Shown here: positions 63,865-64,000 of the stretch, piece by piece
Layout of the letters: each line of letters starts with the position of its first letter
How positions within the stretch are numbered: position 1 is the stretch's first letter
Made by a program: the position numbers and the translations under genes
The notes under the pieces: generated by a model
The model's input: only the letters and a program-made list of their open reading frames with translations
Database searches by the model: none
What the model was told of the DNA's origin: nothing
From: Flavobacterium bernardetii
GTDB lineage: Bacteria > Bacteroidota > Bacteroidia > Flavobacteriales > Flavobacteriaceae
NCBI RefSeq assembly: GCF_011305415.1
Contig: NZ_JAANOQ010000004.1
Location: forward strand, 62,001-126,000
DNA length: 64,000 nt
Reading direction: 5' to 3'

Positions 63865-64000
63865 TTATTCTGTGTAATTCATGTCGATATCATGTGTTTC
63901 TGCAATGGTTAAAGTGGCGTAAATGGCTAAAATAAATACAAGTATTCCAACAATAATGGCGCTATTAATTACACCAGAATTTATTTTAAAAAAATCAAAA
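63865..64000 (-). CDS. C-terminal end of a membrane protein (partial)
   Basis: A minus-strand frame enters from the right edge and ends at 63865, giving 45 residues with one clear membrane helix (NSAIIVGILVFILAIYATLTI) and a short polar tail ending HDIDMNYTE. The start lies outside the window. The family is not recognised. It is upstream of the TonB gene with a 92-base gap. Confidence 0.5.
   Translation of the reverse strand, partial: FDFFKINSGVINSAIIVGILVFILAIYATLTIAETHDIDMNYTE

Noticed and set aside
1..64000. CRISPR arrays, insertion sequences and prophage genes
   Set aside because: No regularly spaced repeat with unique spacers, no transposase and no phage structural gene was seen. The only tandem repeats are the 21-bp and 7-bp arrays.

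Overview
The window is a chromosomal segment of a Flavobacteriaceae bacterium, most likely Flavobacterium or a close relative. Evidence for this: AT-rich DNA, many -7 boxes of the Bacteroidota type TAnnTTTG, SusC/SusD and type IX secretion proteins, many lipoproteins, almost no Shine-Dalgarno sequences except in front of rpsU, and the gene order tRNA-tuf-trnW-secE-nusG-rplKAJL-rpoB-rpoC.

Layout. 1-973: tail of a PLP-dependent aminotransferase, then two small secreted proteins. 1077-3609: the accessory part. It holds an 18-copy 21-bp minisatellite directly abutting what looks like a two-gene integron-type cassette array. Each gene (an unknown lipoprotein and a SIR2-like predicted NAD hydrolase) sits alone between attC-like sites, and no integrase is visible. 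3674-8037: a cysteine-synthase-like enzyme, an oligopeptidase B-like S9 peptidase and glutaminyl cyclotransferase. 8126-8219: SRP RNA. 8311-17429: M28 peptidase-aroQ, two surface/secreted proteins, lysS, a lipoprotein, lipB and rnhB. 17630-24421: a SusC/SusD pair and a putative porin. 24620-29744: cystathionine beta-synthase type enzyme with CBS domains, DUF2851, PspC, a helix-hairpin-helix protein and an acyl-CoA dehydrogenase.

29896-45254 is the translation/transcription core: rpsU with a strong Shine-Dalgarno, a Xer-type recombinase, hpf, tRNA-Thr/Tyr/Thr, tuf, tRNA-Trp, secE, nusG, rplK, rplA, rplJ, rplL, rpoB, rpoC and a DUF3467 gene. Structured spacers lie before the first tRNA, between rplL and rpoB, and between rpoB and rpoC. 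45392-51538: a giant type IX secreted beta-helix/GEVED protein and a GNAT acetyltransferase. 51543-63772 is mostly minus strand: two orphan hybrid histidine kinases, rluF, a cysteine-less relative of the zinc-ribbon coiled-coil family, Nif3-like protein, gap, lipA and a TonB protein. A YoeB-type toxin-antitoxin pair and lpxK lie within it on the plus strand. The window ends inside a small membrane protein.

The most unusual feature is 1451-3609. For each of the two genes, the first 13-15 nt of the putative cassette are the near-perfect inverse of the box at its own 3' end, and the two cassettes differ from each other at these bases. That is the pattern expected of excisable integron-type cassettes (or of terminal-inverted-repeat elements). 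The cargo includes a SIR2 enzyme with apparently intact catalytic residues, so a defence role is possible but is inference only.
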